From positions 16,293,672 to 16,357,671 of the forward strand of contig JAOANR010000002.1 of assembly GCA_030278955.1 (NCBI GenBank): DNA of 64,000 nucleotides. The letters are read 5' to 3'. Origin of the DNA: Hygrophila difformis (lineage: Eukaryota; Streptophyta; Magnoliopsida; Lamiales; Acanthaceae). A model generated the notes under the pieces. The model searched no databases and was not told the DNA's origin. It saw only the letters and a list, made by a program, of their open reading frames with translations. The position numbers were made by a program, and so were the translations under genes. Positions 34,446 to 47,600 of the stretch are shown here, piece after piece (within the stretch, counting starts at the first letter, position 1; every line of letters starts with the position of its first letter).

Positions 34446-36534
34446 ATGGCCAACCCTGACCTTCCCCCAATCCTTCCACCCAATCCACCACTTCACAACA
34501 TCAAGGAAGACCCCGAGGATGCTGATAACGATGATTTGGATGATCCCCCTCCTCAGATCATACAAGGAGGAGGGAACCCACCAAACATTGAACAGCAACA
34601 CTTCGAGACACCTCCTCCCAACCCGAACCCTCAAAACCCACCAAACAACCAAAACCACCAAAACTTCCAAAACCAGCAAAATCAGCAGTACCAGAATCCC
34701 CATCATAACCCCCCAAATCCTAATGACTTCAATGATCCGAGGAACTACTATATGCATCAGAACTACTACCCACAGCAGTATCAAGGAGGAGTTGAGAACA
34801 ATCAACAAGCAGCAGCCGCTGATTACATGCAGCCAATCTTAGAGCCATATTTGAACATTCCTGGACAAGCTCCATTCTTGGCCAGGAACTTCGAATTGAA
34901 GCCAGCCCTCATCAATCTTGTTCAGAGCAACCAGTTCGCAGGGGCAAGTCATGAGGATCCCCATGATCATCTGCAGACTTTCCTGGAACTATGTGATACG
35001 ATCAAGAACCATAGTGTATGTGCTAACACCATTCGACTAAGGCTGTTTCCTTTCTCTCTGACTAGCGGGGCGAGAACATGGTACAAATCACTGCCCGTGA
35101 ATCAGAAGTCTGCATGGGAGGACGTGATCAGAAATTTCTTGACAAAGTACTTCTCGGAGTCCAAGGTGGATGAATGCCGCTCTAAGATTGCGGAATTCAA
35201 AATGAAACCAGACGAGTCCCTGTATGATGCAAAGGAACGGTTCTTCAACTTGCTCAGGAAATGCCCCCAGCATGGTTTCCATGAGTGGGAGAAATTGAGA
35301 AAGTTCTATAGCGGTTTGACCCCAGCATGGAAGAACATGCTTGATGCTGCCGGTGGTCAACACCTGCTATACATTCCCATGGATCAAGCTTGGGCCAAGA
35401 TTGAAGCAATGAGTGTAAACAAATCTGTTCTTACTGATGATGTTAATTCCCCTCCCCCTCGTGGTTTGTGTGCTGTAAGTACAACAGAGAGATCAGATAT
35501 TGAAAAGCTGCAAGAGCAGGTGGCAGCATTGTCTGTTAATCAGGGAGCTGGGAGCTCCACTCAAGGGCAGCAAACAGATGTAATTTGTGGACTGTGTCAA
35601 GGTGCTCACGCAACTGACACATGCGAACAGCTTACAGCTGAAAGCTGTAACTTTGCAGGGGCTTTCCCAAAACAGGCACCCAAACTTATCATACTCAAAC
35701 AACAATGCCCTTAATTCTCACCTCTTGAACAAGCCACAACAGCAGCAGTTCAATCCGCAGCAGAACCAAGGATTCAATCAGAACAGGGGACAGAATTTTC
35801 AGAACCCAGGTTTCCAACCCCAGATCCAACAGAGGCCCCCTCAAAATTTCCAACAGCCCACCCAGAACTTCCAAAATTTTCAGCCCCAAAACTTCCAGCC
35901 TCAATTCATCCCGAACCAAGGCCAATGGAACCAAAACCAGAAACAGAATCAAAATCAAAAGCCCCCTTCAAGGCTGGAGAATTTGATGACTGATTTTATC
36001 ACTAGCCAGAAGGAGATTAACACTCAGCTGCAGGCTTTCATCAGAAATGTGGAGACCCAAGTTACTCAGATGGCTAATGAAATGCAGAAAAGGGATAAAG
36101 GAACATTGCCAAGCACTGCGGAAAAGAACCCGCAATACAAAGCAATAACTTTGAAATCTGGGAAGACACTGGCTGGACCAAAAGGAGTGGATGCTGGAAA
36201 CACTCATGAGGAAGATGATGATCCTGTTGACAATGCTGATGAGGAAGCAATGGATGAACAAAAGGAAGCCGAACAGCAGACTGACGCTGCAAAAAGAACG
36301 GCAGAAACAGAAAACGATAATGGTGAAGGTACAACCTCTAACCATCTGCCACCAAAACATGATAACAAAAACAAGTTCATGCCTAGGGTTCCTTACCCGG
36401 CTAGACTTAAAAATAAGCAACAAGATCTGAAGTTTGAAAAATTTCTGAAAAGACTGCGGGAAGTTGAGATTACCATTCCTTTGATAGAAATGATCTCTGA
36501 ATGCCATTCTATGCTAAGTTCTCGAAAGAAATGA
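34446..36534 (+). pseudogene. Element 3 gag, frameshifted (Athila type)
   Basis: The first frame is 34446-35714 (422 codons). After a Pro/Asn/Gln-rich N-terminus comes the Athila capsid core from about residue 149 (FELKPALINLVQ, EDPHDHLQTFLELC, RLRLFPFSLTSGARTWY, FFNLLRKCPQHGF) and a zinc-knuckle-like CGLCQGAHATDTC. The reading then shifts near 35690 into a second frame that continues to 36534 with Gln/Asn-rich sequence and the pre-protease linker (YPARLKNKQQDLKFEKFLK). In-frame codons precede 34446 (NAEIEKTARRLRAETR resembles the normal Athila Gag start) but no ATG is found before a stop, so the true start may be lost. A further shift near 36504 separates it from pol. Confidence 0.85.
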
Positions 36535-36552
36535 TTTCAGGAAAGAGACAGG

Positions 36553-39500
36553 TTGAGCAGGACGAATTGGTGGTACTCAACAGCACTTGCAGTGCTATCA
36601 TTCAGAAGAAGATGCCAGAAAAGAAAGAGGATCCCGGATGCTATACACTGCCGATTCGGATTGGCCAGAACAACGCCGGAAAAAGGACTGTGTGACCTCG
36701 GTTCCAGCATTAACGTTATGCCATTAACCATGGTTAAACGTCTTAAGCTTGGAGTAGTTGAACCAGTCAAAATGAGACTCCAGCTTGCAGATAGGTCAAT
36801 TACAAAGCCAATCGGGATCTTGAAAGATGTAATAATCAAAGCAGGCAGTACTTCGTTCCCAGTGGATTTCATCATTCTGGACATCGAGGAGGACTCCGAC
36901 ATGCCTCTCATCTTAGGCAGGCCGTTCCTGGCCACAGGCGGAGCACTGATTGATGCTCAATCCGGAAGGGTAACACTCCGCGTTGATGGGGATGAAGTCA
37001 TTTTCGACATGGAGCAACTGCAGAAATTTCCGAAAGACAGTTCTCGTTTTTCTTTTAATGATATAATAGTTAGGAAAGAGCTAGACTCTGGAAACAATGA
37101 TGAAATGATGCTGTATGGACCTTCAAAGCAGGTACTGAAGCCTGCTGGTGCTGAGCCAAAGGAACAGTGCAGCGCCGTCCAATTTGAGGATCCCGAGTCC
37201 GGGGACCTTGAAGCATATGACGGTTTTGATTTCACTGCACAAGGAAATGATGGCACCGAAGAGGAAGAAGAGGATCCTGTACTGATGCAGGGTCCTGAAG
37301 GTAAATCTGATCTCCCCCTACCCAATTCTCGCAAATTACTCCCTTCCGTTGAATGCCCACCAGAGCTTGAACTTAAAACATTACCCGATCATCTCAAGTA
37401 CGCGTTTCTCGCAGAACATAAACAATTACCTGTGATTGTTTCGGCTAAGCTCTCCCAAGAGCAAGAAAATGCTCCGGTGGTCGTTCTTAAGAAACATGTA
37501 CATGCAATAGGTTGGACCATTTCTGATATAAAAGGAATAAGCCCTTCTATTTGCATGCACAGGATTTTAATGGAAGAAGAGTATAAACCCTCCCGTCAGC
37601 CTCAGAGGCGTTTGAACCCCCTCATGCAAGAAGTGGTAAGAAAGGAGATTATCAAGCTCTTAGATGCTGGTATAATCTATCCTATTTCTGACAGCAAATG
37701 GGTTAGCCCAGTGCAGGTCGTACCAAAACGAGGAGGGATGTGCATAACCAAGAATGAGCAAGGAGAAGAGGTTGCAACCAGGCCAGTGACCGGATGGAGA
37801 GTTTGCATCGACTACCGGAAACTGAATGAGGCCACCCGCAAGGACCATTTTCCATTGCCTTTTATTGATCAAATGCTTGAGAGGTTGGCAGGGAGAGAAT
37901 TTTATTGCTTTTTGGATGGTTATTCTGGGTATAATCAGATTGTTATTTCAAGCGAAGACCATGAAAAAACTACTTTTACTTGCCCTTATGGCACTTTTGC
38001 CTACAGGCGCATGCCATTTGGTCTTTGCAATGCACCTGCTATTTTTCAAAGATGCATAATGTCTATATTCTCTGAATTTATAGAAAAATGCATTGAGGTC
38101 TTCATGGATGATTTCTTTGTATATGGAGATACGTTTGATGAATGTTTGACTAATCTTGCTAAGATTTTAAAGAGGTGTGAGGACACTAACTTGGTTTTAA
38201 ATTGGGAAAAGTGCCATTTTATGGTCACTGAGGGCATAGTGTTAGGTCATCGCATTTCTCGTGCAGGCATTGAAGTTGATCCAGCCAAAGTTTCCATCAT
38301 TTCCAATCTCCCTCTTCCTAACTCGATCAAAGCAGTTAGGAGCTTCTTAGGGCATGCCGGTTTTTACCGGAGATTCATTAAGGATTTCTCTAAAATTGCC
38401 AAGCCGCTCACTAATCTGCTTTGTAAAGAAAATCCTTTCTTAATAAATGAATCGTGTGTCCAAGCCTTTGACACGCTCAAGAAGATGTTGGTTTCTGCAC
38501 CGATAGTGCAACCACCCGATTGGTCAATACCTTTCGAGGTAATGTGCGATGCTAGTGGTCTCGCCGTAGGCGCGGTTCTTGGACAACATAAGGATGGGAG
38601 ACACTGCGTAATTCATTACGCAAGTCATGCCCTGAATGAAGCCCAAATCAACTACACCACAACGGAGAAAGAGATGTACGCTGTAATCTTCGCGTTTGAT
38701 AAATTCATACAGTATCTTATAGGTACGAAGACTATAGTATACACCGATCATTCTGCATTGAGATACTTGTTTAGCAAACAAGATGCCAAACCTCGATTAA
38801 TCAGGTGGGTACTTCTGTTGCAAGAATTCGACATCATAATAAAAGATAGGCGAGGTCGAGATAATGGTGCTGCTGACCACTTATCTCGATTAGATAATGA
38901 TAAAAAGGAAAAAGCCGTTAATGAAGAGTTTCCGGACGAACAGTTGTTCGCATTGCATCTGCATAATCAAGCTTGTCCATGGTTTTCCGACATCGCTAAT
39001 TTCTTGGCATGCGGAATAACCCCAGAGTTTTCGAACTATCATCAGAAGAAGAAGTTCAACCGAGATGTATTAAGTTACTTCTGGGAAGAACCTTATCTCT
39101 TCAAACACTGCGCCGATTCAATAATCAGGCGATGTGTGACCGAGCATGAAGCCTATCAAATTTTCAGAAAATGTCATGAATCAGAATATGGAGGTCACCA
39201 TGGTCCCGCTCGAACGGCCCACAAGGTCCTCGAATGTGGATTTTATTGGCCTCACATCTATGAAGATTGCAGGACATTTGTGAAAGGTTGCGACAAATGC
39301 CAAAGATTAGGAAACCTCTCCAAGAGGGATGAGATGCCTCAAAAGGGAATTCTCACACTTGAGATTTTCGATGTATGGGGCATTGACTTCATGGGACCGT
39401 TTCCGCCATCTGGTGGAAACTACTATATCTTGGTAGCTGTCGATTACGTGTCCAAATGGGTTGAGGCTGTCGCATTACCAACCAATGATGGTAGCCAAGT

Positions 39501-40265
39501 CATCAAGTTCCTCAAGAACAACATTTTCAGTCGATTTGGCATACCTAGGGTGGTGATATCTGATGGAGGAACACACTTTATTAATAAAGCTTTTGAAACT
39601 TTAATGAGTAAAAATGGAATCCTCCATAAGATGGGCACGCCTTACCATCCCCAGACTAGTAGTCAAGTCGAAGTATCCAATCGCGAAATCAAACATATAC
39701 TCGAAGCCACAGTCGGGATAACCCATAAGGATTGGGCACGTAAGCTCAATAACGCTCTATGGGCATACCGCACAGCATTTAAGACTCCCATTGGGATGTC
39801 CCCTTACAGACTTGTCTTCGGAAAAGCCTGTCACTTGCCCGTAGAGTTAGAGCATAAAGCTTACTGGGCCATTAAAACGCTTAACTTCGATCCGAAAGTT
39901 GCTCAAAGCAAACGCAAGTTGGACCTCAATGAAATTGAGGAAATACGAGCATTAGCTTATGAAAGCTCTCGAATTTATAAGGAGCGGACCCAGAAGTTGC
40001 ACGATCGCAGGATTAAGCCTAAGCATTTCTATGTTGGTCAAAATGTATTATTATTCAATTCTAGGTTGAAGCTGTTCCCTGGGAAGCTTAAATCCAGATG
40101 GGAAGGACCACATGAATGCTGGAAGTGTTTCAAAATGGAGCCGTCAGGATCCGAACTGACAAGGGCAACATAGTGGTGAATGGACATCGATTGAAGGAGT
40201 ACCTCGGACAGATCGATCCGGAGAAAGAAAGCCAAACAGTGGCAGACCCGGCTTACATTCAATAA
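36553..40265 (+). pseudogene. Element 3 pol: protease, RT, RNase H, integrase (Athila type)
   Basis: A 1206-codon open frame to 40173. Homology begins about residue 46. Order: aspartic protease ([11 protein letters not shown]), reverse transcriptase ([11 protein letters not shown] near 414; catalytic [10 protein letters not shown] near 516), RNase H (CDASG near 660, TDHSALRYL), integrase zinc region (HHGPARTAH ... CDKCQRLG, about 873-919), and DDE core (D in GIDFMGPF, D in SDGGTHF, E in SQVEVSNRE). Near 40117 a frameshift ends the protein early; the normal C-terminus ([18 protein letters not shown]) continues in another frame to 40265. Enzymatic motifs are intact, so the element is recently degraded. 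Confidence 0.9.
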
Positions 40266-40758
40266 GAAACAGCATTTAAATCATAAAAATTTCATTTCAT
40301 ATTACCTATTTATATATGTGTTATTTTGTCAGAGAATATCCAAAAATCAATTAAACATTTAGAGTACTAAGACTCTAAATGTGAGGATGTTGATATTTGG
40401 AGGAAACTTAACCTATTGGGTATTTATCTGACTTGCAGGAAATTCGAACCAACAAAAGAAGGAGCAGAAAATCAAGAAGAAAACCAGGTTCCCGGTTGGA
40501 TTAAGTCCATGAATTCAAGAAAATGATTTCGGAAATCAAAGCAATTTAAAATCCGAAATAATTCTTGCAAACAAATGGAATTAATCCAACCTGTTTTATG
40601 CAAGTCTAATTTAATTTAGATAGCCCCTTTAACACACAAAAATGTTTTGGACTAAAATCTCCCAAGTCCAAAACAAATAAAACCAGCTAAGGCCCAATTT
40701 CATCTATTCAGGCCCAGTTCGCATGAAAATTTTGAAAATTTTCAAAGCCGAAGTGCAA
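40266..40758. other. Post-pol spacer with first internal PPT-like hairpin
   Basis: A 10-bp-stem hairpin (ATTTAGAGT and ACTCTAAAT, about 40356-40380) leads into AAATGTGAGGATGTTG at 40377-40392, the same text as the true polypurine tract at 44603. About 45 bp further is a splice-acceptor-like CTGACTTGCAG (40429-40439). No ORF. Confidence 0.6.
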
Positions 40759-41001
40759 CTACGACGCTATCCTCACCTACGACGCTATCCTAGGATAGCG
40801 CCGTAGTAATAGGACAGCGCCGTAGGGCACTTCCCCCCCTTTTAGTCTACCTACGACGCAGTCCTTTAGAACAACGCTATCCATGGATAGCGCCGTACTA
40901 AAGGCATAGCGCCGTAGCACCCCTTTCCCCTTATTTCCATCTACGACGCTGAACAAGGCTACGGCGCTAGCATAGCGCCGTAGGCTAAGTATAGCGTCGT
41001 A
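40759..41001. repeat. Palindrome cluster upstream of the captured gene (three blocks)
   Basis: Three two-layer blocks (40759-40825, 40851-40917, 40941-41001) of the same ACGACGCTATCC family as in the element 3 LTRs; block 1 has outer CTACGACGCTATCCT with AGGACAGCGCCGTAG and inner CTACGACGCTATCC with GGATAGCGCCGTAG. Confidence 0.85.
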
Positions 41002-41019
41002 AAACCCTTTTTCTTCACC

Positions 41020-41027
41020 TATAAATA
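41020..41027 (+). promoter_or_regulatory. Internal TATA box before the captured gene
   Basis: TATAAATA, 19 bp after the palindrome cluster and 127 bp before the ATG at 41154 (context CACCATGGAC). Layout mimics the LTR: palindromes, then TATA. Confidence 0.55.
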
Positions 41028-41153
41028 CCCCGACAGTCTTCTCCTTCATTCCCATATTGTCGCACTTCCATTCCCAAATCCACTCTCAAAAAATACATAC
41101 GCAGAACGCAGAGTTCTCGTACAACATTTCTCTCCACAAATCCAAGGAGACAC

Positions 41154-42956
41154 CATGGACAGGATGTACAGGCTCCTTCCAAACCTGGGACCTTTGCCCA
41201 GACCCGAGCCATGGAGGGCAGGGTAAAACCCATGTTTTCCCATCCCTGTTCATGGCCTCCATTGGAATCCTTGTTTTCTTTTTCGTACTTTTTGGTTGAA
41301 AATGGCGCAATGGGGGTTGTATTCACTTTTATTTTTCCATTTCAAGCTGTGAATGCTTTCGGTTTTGATGGGTGTTTTGAACCTTGTTGGAAACCCTTAA
41401 AACTTATTTGAAAAACTGTTTTAAAACTGTTAGGAGTTTGAAAATTTTTAAAGTTTGAAACTGGAAAAGAAGAGTCAATGAGCATTAGGATGTTGTTTCA
41501 AGCATCATGGTGTTATTGGCATTTTTGTTCTTGAAAAAATGGTGCTGGATGCTTGGTGTTTCTGTTCAAAACTTTGTTGTTGATCCTGAAATACTTCTAC
41601 AGTGTTAGTTTGGAACATTAAAGGTGGAAGATCCTTTTTGGCATATCTGCTTTCACTGTCTCAAAATCTTTTGGAATAAGTGTCACCTTATTTTTGGAAA
41701 CATGGTACAAGCACCCAATAGGAGCCTACCACTTTTTCAAAGGAAAGTGACCTTATGAAAAAGACAAAAAGAGTATTAGATTTAATATTTGACTTATGTT
41801 CTTTTTGTTCCCAATGGAACTGTAGTGTGAGTAAATAGCAGTATTTTTGTCACCCAACTGCTATTCTTTTCAAAAAATCCAAAATGGGACCACTCACATC
41901 CCACTTTCCTTAAATAAAATAAGTGAACCCTTTAAAAATTAAAAATAGTGTTTGCAATTTTTTTGGATGTTTTAACTGTTCAAGACAGTCCAGGCAGTCC
42001 AGAAATAGCAGATTCATTGCGCCACGCTTCCACTGCACTTTCCAAAACTCGAGCATTTCACTCCATCATTCCATCTCATTCCATTTCCAACAAGTGTCTC
42101 GGACTTGTTTAATAAATTGGAAAATCAAACTTTTGGGCCCAATGGCCCATTAAAAATATATAGGGGCCCAATGACCCCTATCTCTTCATAAAAATCAGTT
42201 TTACCTATGCTTTAAATTAAAAATTCAAGTCAAAAACTTAATAATCTCACATTTAGAGCAAGACTCTAAATGTGAGGATGTTGGTTTCTAAACTTGAATA
42301 ATTTCTGAGGGAATTATAAAAATTGGATTCATCAATTCTTATCTTTTCAGGGGCGATCTCCCTATCCCGGATCCTGCACCCGAAGGAACCCATCTGCTGG
42401 ACCTGCCAGAAGAGCTCCTAGGTGAAATCCTCTCCCGAATAGGAGAGGATGAGATCAGGGAAGTGTTCACGGCACAAGAGACATGCCAGAAGCTCAGAAA
42501 CGCAGGAAACCTTGCCATCGTTTATAAACGATGCGAGTTGGATACGGCTAAGGTGAGGCAGTGGCAGTCAATCTCCAAATTATTCCAGCACTCATGGCAT
42601 TTGCAGAAGGGGATGAGGAGCGAGCTTGTGAACTGTTGCGGCCAGGCATAGAGGACAACCACAAGGCGTCCATCTTCACCTGTGGACTTATGCTTATGAG
42701 CAAGATGGATGAAGGCCAGGTCAATCAGGGGATCGGAATGATAGAGAGAATGGCGACCCATCGATCGGTCTTGAACTACACGGCCACCAACACTCTCTCA
42801 TGGATGGCGGATGATCCGGACACTCCCTACATTTTTGCAGACCAACCACCCCGGGTCTACTGCACAAGGATGCATGAACCCATGATAGGCCACAATGGCT
42901 GGTGCCTGCGCTGTGAGCTGACCAGCTACGTCCACTGGCTCAGATACATTCTCTGA
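41154..42956 (+). pseudogene. Captured F-box-type gene inside element 3 (two exons, one frameshift)
   Basis: Proposed exon 1 is 41154-41221 (MDRMYRLLPNL...; donor GTAAAA) and exon 2 begins at 42350 after CTTATCTTTTCAG; the phases fit. Exon 2 opens with LLDLPEELLGEILSRI, then CQKLRNAGNLAIVYKRC, the F-box pattern also seen in the host gene at 1505-2546. A one-base shift between about 42543 and 42561 moves the reading to the 42561-42956 frame. That frame has the helical repeat of this family (ALMAFAEGDEERACELL, ASIFTCGLMLMSKMDEG) and a Cys/His-rich C-terminus (YCTRMHEPMIGHNGWCLRC). Known relatives are SCF ubiquitin-ligase adaptors; a role for the retroelement is inference. Same strand as gag-pol. 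The weak donor makes exon 1 the least certain part. Confidence 0.6.
42248..42283 (+). other. Second internal PPT-like hairpin
   Basis: An 11-bp-stem hairpin (CACATTTAGAG and CTCTAAATGTG) running into AAATGTGAGGATGTTG, inside the proposed intron and about 70 bp before its acceptor. Nearly the same as the copy at 40356-40392. Confidence 0.65.
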
Positions 42957-44602
42957 GAGAAGAAGGGTGAATTCTGAAATATGTTATCTTATTTATGTTC
43001 TAGTGTAGGTATCATATCAGGGATTTCCTCTTTTGCATGCAGGCTCGTATCAACTGCATAGGAACCCCTTGAAGCTGATGTAATTTACCGCTTTTCACGA
43101 AAGGAACTCAAGCTTTGAGAACCGCAAACAATTTTTATTTTCTTTCCTTTGAAAAGATGTCTGGCAGTCCGAGATGAATAAGTGACTGTCAGGCCAAAAA
43201 TATGATGTTGACATACCTCGTATGTTAACAGTGCCTCTTTACTGCTTTAAATTAAACAACCAGCAAAAATGTGCATAAACCTGCTCTAAATTCACATGTT
43301 GAATTTAGGCTTATGATTAAATTTTCAAACTTTTAAATTGGGATAATATAATTGAGAACATGCATGACATGAATTCCTAAGGTTTTGAGCTATAAAAATT
43401 TAATGATGCGATCAGCTTATTGGGTAATAAATCTGCATGTTAGAGATTTGGATCGAATAAATTGTTAGAATTAAGCTCTGATTAAATTTTAGAATACTGC
43501 ATGACATGAATAAACCCAACCTTGTGAGATTTGAGCCATGAGTCACTTTTACTCATTTATTTTCTTTGATGTGGGAATCATTTTGATTAAAGGAAACTAG
43601 AACTTGCGATTGGGACATGCCATATTCCCAAAATCGAGCGTATGATCGAGGCACCTAGAAAAACCCAAATTTTTGGCCTTCGTTTGAAATCCAAACCCAA
43701 AAATATTTTCCCTTTAGGATTAACCAAGTTGAACCATAAGCCTAATTTTTCTTTGAAGCACTCTATATTATTCCTATCCTTACAAAAAGACCCAAAAATT
43801 CAAACCCAAGTGTGCAAGAATAAATTTTATCAAGGCATTACAATTTTTGATCATCAACAAAAATTTCAATCGGTATTAAAGAATCCGATCAAAAAAAAAA
43901 AATCAATCGGTATTCAAGAATCCGATCAAAAATATATATATATATATAATAAATTGCAAATGACAAAGCAAATTAGACATAGTCTAATGTCATGCAATAG
44001 TAAAGAAAAGCAAAAGAAAGAAGAAATGATGATGATCATAAATCTTTAAAAATATGCCATATTATGATAGAATTAATTCCTGCCACTTCTTAGCCTAATA
44101 ATTTCCCTTTCTTACCTAATGTTACAACCGTATGCCCTGTTATAACCCTTAAATAAGACCTCATGATCTCGATTTGAAGAAATGAGCCGGTGGCGAGTTG
44201 GTCTAATTGCAAGCTTATGGATAATTTAATTAAAATTGATTATGAGTGTTCACTGATTAAACCCCATTGAGAGTGAGTGAACTTTCCGATTCTCTTAATA
44301 TGTGAGGCTCTATTTCATGAAAAATGTTCATGTCATCCCTTAATTCTCATTTCTAATCTTTGCATCTTTCAAACATGATGTTCATGAAGGATTAATAATA
44401 ATGTTTGATTTGTAGGCCCGATATAGTGAGCAAGTATCATTTCATTAAACATTGCAATCAAGGGGATTTAAAACTCGTAATTTTTGATTGTCTTATCCCA
44501 ATTCAAAAAGAATGTGATTTATGAAGCCACGAAAATGAATTGAATATGTAGAGTCCGTGTTCTTAGGAACATTGACTCTGACTGCTCGGGGACGATCAGT
44601 AT
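42957..44602 (+). other. Element 3 3' internal non-coding region
   Basis: AT-rich, no conserved ORF. 43080-43290 and 43560-44610 match, in inverted orientation, the 3' internal region of element 4 (61380-61560, 60898-61080, 50331-51181), which shows that the two elements share this end and differ in the accessory gene before it. Confidence 0.65.
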
Positions 44603-44617
44603 TAAATGTGAGGATGT
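44603..44617 (+). other. Element 3 polypurine tract
   Basis: TAAATGTGAGGATGT immediately before the 3' LTR; primes plus-strand DNA synthesis. Confidence 0.7.
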
Positions 44618-47600
44618 TGATAATGGCCAGAAATGACCATTATTTTCAATCCATTTCCGTGTCTGAAACGGGCATTTGATCGTATTCCGGTCTTATATTA
44701 AATAAGAAAGCAGTAGAATTGGACTGATTTATGCATATTTGTAAAAATATTAAGCTGGTATGAAAAATGCATAAATATGTAATTTTATTACACATTTATG
44801 TTAGAAAAATCCAAAAACATGAGAAAAAGAAAAGAAAAAAAAGGAAACAAAAAGATGGGAAAAGAAATGAAAAACCCACAAAAAGCCGATTTTTCAGGAT
44901 ATTACGACGCTAGACACAACTACGACGCTATGCATGGATAGCGCCGTAGCTTGGTCTAGCGATAGGAGGAAATCAAAGCTGACATCTGAAGAAGAGTGAA
45001 CGACGCTAAGCATGGATAGCGCCGTGATCAAGTATAGCGCCGTAATGATGGATAGCGCCGTAGGCTGTTCACTGAGAGACAGAGAGAGTCTTCGAAGTGG
45101 AAGACTACGACGCTATACCTATAGCGCCGTAGCAAGGATAGCGCCGTAAGCCACCTATAGCGTCGTAAGCCTTGCCAGAATTTAAATTTCAAGGCCTGGG
45201 GGCCCATGGGCCCAGGGTTTCTCGCCTATATATAGGGTGTTGACTCCCTGGTCTTGTCACTTCACCACATTCCACTTGAAGGCAACAGGAGCTGTTCTTG
45301 AGAATAGTGTAGAGGTAGTTAGTTAGTTAGTTTTCTTTTCTGTATTATTTACATTCCATGCCTTAGTTAGCTTTTAATACTCCTAGATTAGTGTTTGTTG
45401 AGACTTCCAGTTTAGGATAGCCACTGTTTTCATTATTTACAGTTTTGTTAAACCTCTATTTAGGTTTGAAATACCCAAATAATGGGATTATCAAACCATT
45501 TGATATAAAATGGGAAGTTAATCATGAAAGTGTCCCAAAAACATGAAATGGAAATGATTCCATGGATTTTCTTGTTTTATTTTGGTGTATTGATCATTGG
45601 TCATTTTATTCTCTCTTGCAATGTGGGTTTTCTGTTTTCTTTTCATTTTTGGGTTTCTATGCATGTTCTTATGGTTGAAAACCCTCATTTGGGTTTGTGG
45701 TTCATGGGTGTATGCTTCTAGCTTGTTTTGCTATGTTTTTATGCATTTTGGTTTACTGTTTTCATCTTATTTCACTACTGTCATTGCACTGATGAACCAT
45801 GAACTTGAAAATAGGGCTTGCAATCGTAGAGATTGCATTACCCGAACAACAACATGTTTCTGGGCTAGCTACGACGCTAACCGCCCTACGGCGCTATCCT
45901 TGGATAGCGTCGTAGGTGAGGTTTAGAGCCGTAGTTGCCCAGAACTTAAAACAAAACTTGCCCTACGGCACTAAACCAACGGTGCTATCCTCAGATAGCG
46001 TCGTAAATTTTGTTTAGAGTCGTAGGTCCCCGAAATTCTCCTTTCTCATTGAACCCACCTACGGCACTACCCTTACGACGCTATCCTAGGATAGCGTCGT
46101 CATTTAATGTTTAGCGCCGTAATATCTCTTCTTTTTCCAGGAACTTCTTATTTCTCAAACCACCTACGACGCTACACCTACGATGCTATACTAGTATAGC
46201 GTCGTGGTTTAGTGTATAGCGTCGTAAATACCCCTTTTTATCCAAAATCTACTCTCTCTTGCACCAAGCCATGACGACGCTACCCTCACGACGCTATTCT
46301 AGGATAGCGTCGTAACATCTGTTCAGCGTCGTAATCAGCATCTTCATGCAGATTTTCCATTCTCCATTTTCATCATTAATTAATTGAACCCTCTAGTCAT
46401 TAATGATTTATGATTCTAATTAGCAATAATTAAATCACTAATTGTTGTGATTAGAGGACCTTTGTTCAATGGCCATTAAAACATTTTTCTATAAACAAAA
46501 TCATGATGCCTTAAACAGATAATCCGGACTGTAATTAATTATGGTAGGAGGGATTATTTAAGCCATCAAGTATGGATTGATTCCATAACCTTGCACGAGA
46601 AACCAATGTCTCTCATGCAAGTTCTTCTCTTTACTTCATTTTAGTTTGTCTTTTGTGTATTGTGTGTAACAATTAGTAAAGAATACATCAGACTAATGTT
46701 GGCGGGTATTCCCTCACGGATAACTAGCTCGTATTCTGGGTATTAGTTACTAAGTGTTATTTTGCATGGTCTGGAAGGCAGTCAGTGGAAGTCTTGGCGG
46801 TTTGTCCATCCGGGACTATAATAGCTGCTCAGCTGATTCCTATCCGGATACAGTTTTATTTTATTTAGCTTAATTTCCAAACCCAAATTCCAGTCTGCAT
46901 TATAAATCTGCTAATGTCTGTCAACATTAGCTGATAAGTACTGCAGAGAGGAAGCATGTAGGTTTTGATCTGAATTCACAGACAGTGGAGGCCCAACTGG
47001 CAGCGACACTGCCATTTTAGGGCTTCACCTGTCTAAATTCACTTCATCCGAGTAATTGGGAAATTGGACGGTAGATGTTTACAGTCCACCCGATTATTCT
47101 GCCAGTACTTTGGTCTCCTGACCACTTCATCTCTGTGTTCCACCTTCTGTCTAGACCCACATCTATATTTTGGGTCAATTAATTCTACACTTCCATATAT
47201 CCTTATGCATGATAATATTATGTACTGTTGTGGTCTACAATATTTTGGGATCCTTCCCTTGGACAACAGAAGCATAGATTTAAAACAGATATTGCATATT
47301 AAATTTCCGACACAAATTCCTTTATAAAATCCGGATCTGAGTAAGGGATAAATTCTCCAGTTATGACTAATTCATATTCTATCAAGGGTTGATTTTGGGA
47401 AATTAGGAGCAGAGTCAGCGATTAGGTCTCATCTAGACTGAAAGGATCTGTGTTTTAATTGAGAGTCCCTGTTTAGGGAATGGTTTTCAAACTCAGTATT
47501 TTCCAAAATTGCTGTTTGCTGGGAATCTAAGATTAAATATTATACCGAGATGGGGCCCACTTGGACTCAAATACAGTGTAGTAAATAATCTTAGAGGAGT

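Noticed and set aside
43642..44049. 135-codon Lys-rich ORF in the element 3 3' region
   Set aside because: Low complexity, and the matching part of element 4 does not keep the frame.
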